Source: Magnetovibrio sp.
GTDB lineage: Bacteria > Pseudomonadota > Alphaproteobacteria > Rhodospirillales > Magnetovibrionaceae
Length of the DNA stretch: 5,222 bases
Direction: 5' to 3'
NCBI GenBank assembly: GCA_016763895.1
Contig: JAESSV010000006.1
Location: 1-5,222, forward strand
Under the pieces are notes generated by a model. That model worked only from the letters and a program-made list of their open reading frames with translations. It was not told where the DNA came from and did no database searches. Below, piece after piece: positions 4,950 through 5,222 of this stretch. A program made the translations under genes and the position numbers. Position 1 is the first letter of the stretch; each line of letters opens with the position of its first letter.

Positions 4950-5222
4950 ATGTCGAAGCGTATTCGCTCGAAATACAAAATTAACCGCCGCTTGGGTGTA
5001 AACCTTTGGGGTCGTCCTAAGTCACCTGTGAATATTCGTGACTACGGCCCGGGTCAACACGGTCGTCGCCGGTCCAAACCCACCGATTATGGCACCCAGT
5101 TGATGGCCAAACAGAAGCTTAAGGGCTACTACGGCAACATCTCTGAAAAACAGTTCCGCAAATACTACGCCGAAGCTGTTCGCCGCAAAGGTGATACATC
5201 CCAAAACCTCATCGGTTTGTTG
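4950..5222 (+). CDS. rpsD: 30S ribosomal protein S4, N-terminal part (3' end beyond window)
   Basis: The first 91 codons of S4, about 205 residues when complete. S4 is a primary 16S rRNA-binding protein that nucleates assembly of the small-subunit body. The sequence shown matches the S4 N-terminal domain: [15 protein letters not shown] at 2-16, then the [16 protein letters not shown] block with its strongly conserved PGQHG, then [17 protein letters not shown] and the EKQFRKYY helix. The Cys-based zinc knuckle of some S4 proteins is absent, as in the zinc-free C-minus type. The ATG at 4950 follows AAGG (4936-4939) at 10-nt spacing. Codon use favours the CGT, AAG and GGT typical of highly expressed genes. 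The S4 RNA-binding motif (S4 domain) lies past the window end. Confidence 0.97.
   Translation, partial: MSKRIRSKYKINRRLGVNLWGRPKSPVNIRDYGPGQHGRRRSKPTDYGTQLMAKQKLKGYYGNISEKQFRKYYAEAVRRKGDTSQNLIGLL

Overview
The window looks like ordinary chromosomal DNA of an alphaproteobacterium, probably a flagellated member near the Rhodospirillales. This rests on the alphaproteobacterial style of the ribosomal protein S4 N-terminus, the MsbA-related exporter C-terminus ending in a 'LQF' block, and a chemotaxis pair (CheY plus CheR) next to a DHH-family phosphoesterase. Base composition is moderate, and I see no insertion sequence, phage gene, tRNA, rRNA or CRISPR array. The taxonomic call is an inference from protein style, not a search.

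Layout. Positions 1-376 (+) hold the 3' end of an ABC exporter. It overlaps by 17 bp a class I SAM-dependent methyltransferase (360-983, +). That gene converges on a small minus-strand gene (980-1411), and their two stop codons share one TTAA at the centre of a palindrome. The small protein resembles the C-terminal torque domain of the flagellar switch protein FliG but lacks the rest of FliG. Upstream of it, a rho-independent terminator (1472-1506) ends a compact minus-strand operon transcribed in the order cheY (3676-3311), cheR (3286-2477), DHH/DHHA1 phosphoesterase (2452-1526), with 24-bp gaps between genes. A 172-bp AT-rich spacer (3677-3848) separates cheY from gluQRS (4727-3849, -), which encodes the tRNA-modifying glutamyl-Q tRNA(Asp) synthetase. 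A 222-bp divergent spacer then leads to rpsD (4950 to the window end, +). That spacer contains a recognisable sigma-70 promoter with a GC-rich discriminator, a 12-bp perfect inverted repeat around it, a possible leader structure and a possible 24-codon leader ORF.

How the genes fit together. CheY and CheR are, respectively, the motor-binding or stand-alone receiver output and the receptor methyltransferase of chemotaxis. Their operon ends with a phosphoesterase whose substrate cannot be read from sequence, and is followed after a terminator by a FliG-C-like protein. A link between this FliG-like protein and the chemotaxis/flagellar functions is the most interesting hypothesis here. GluQRS and S4 are both translation-related and divergently placed. 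The exporter/methyltransferase pair appears translationally coupled but is not clearly connected to the others.
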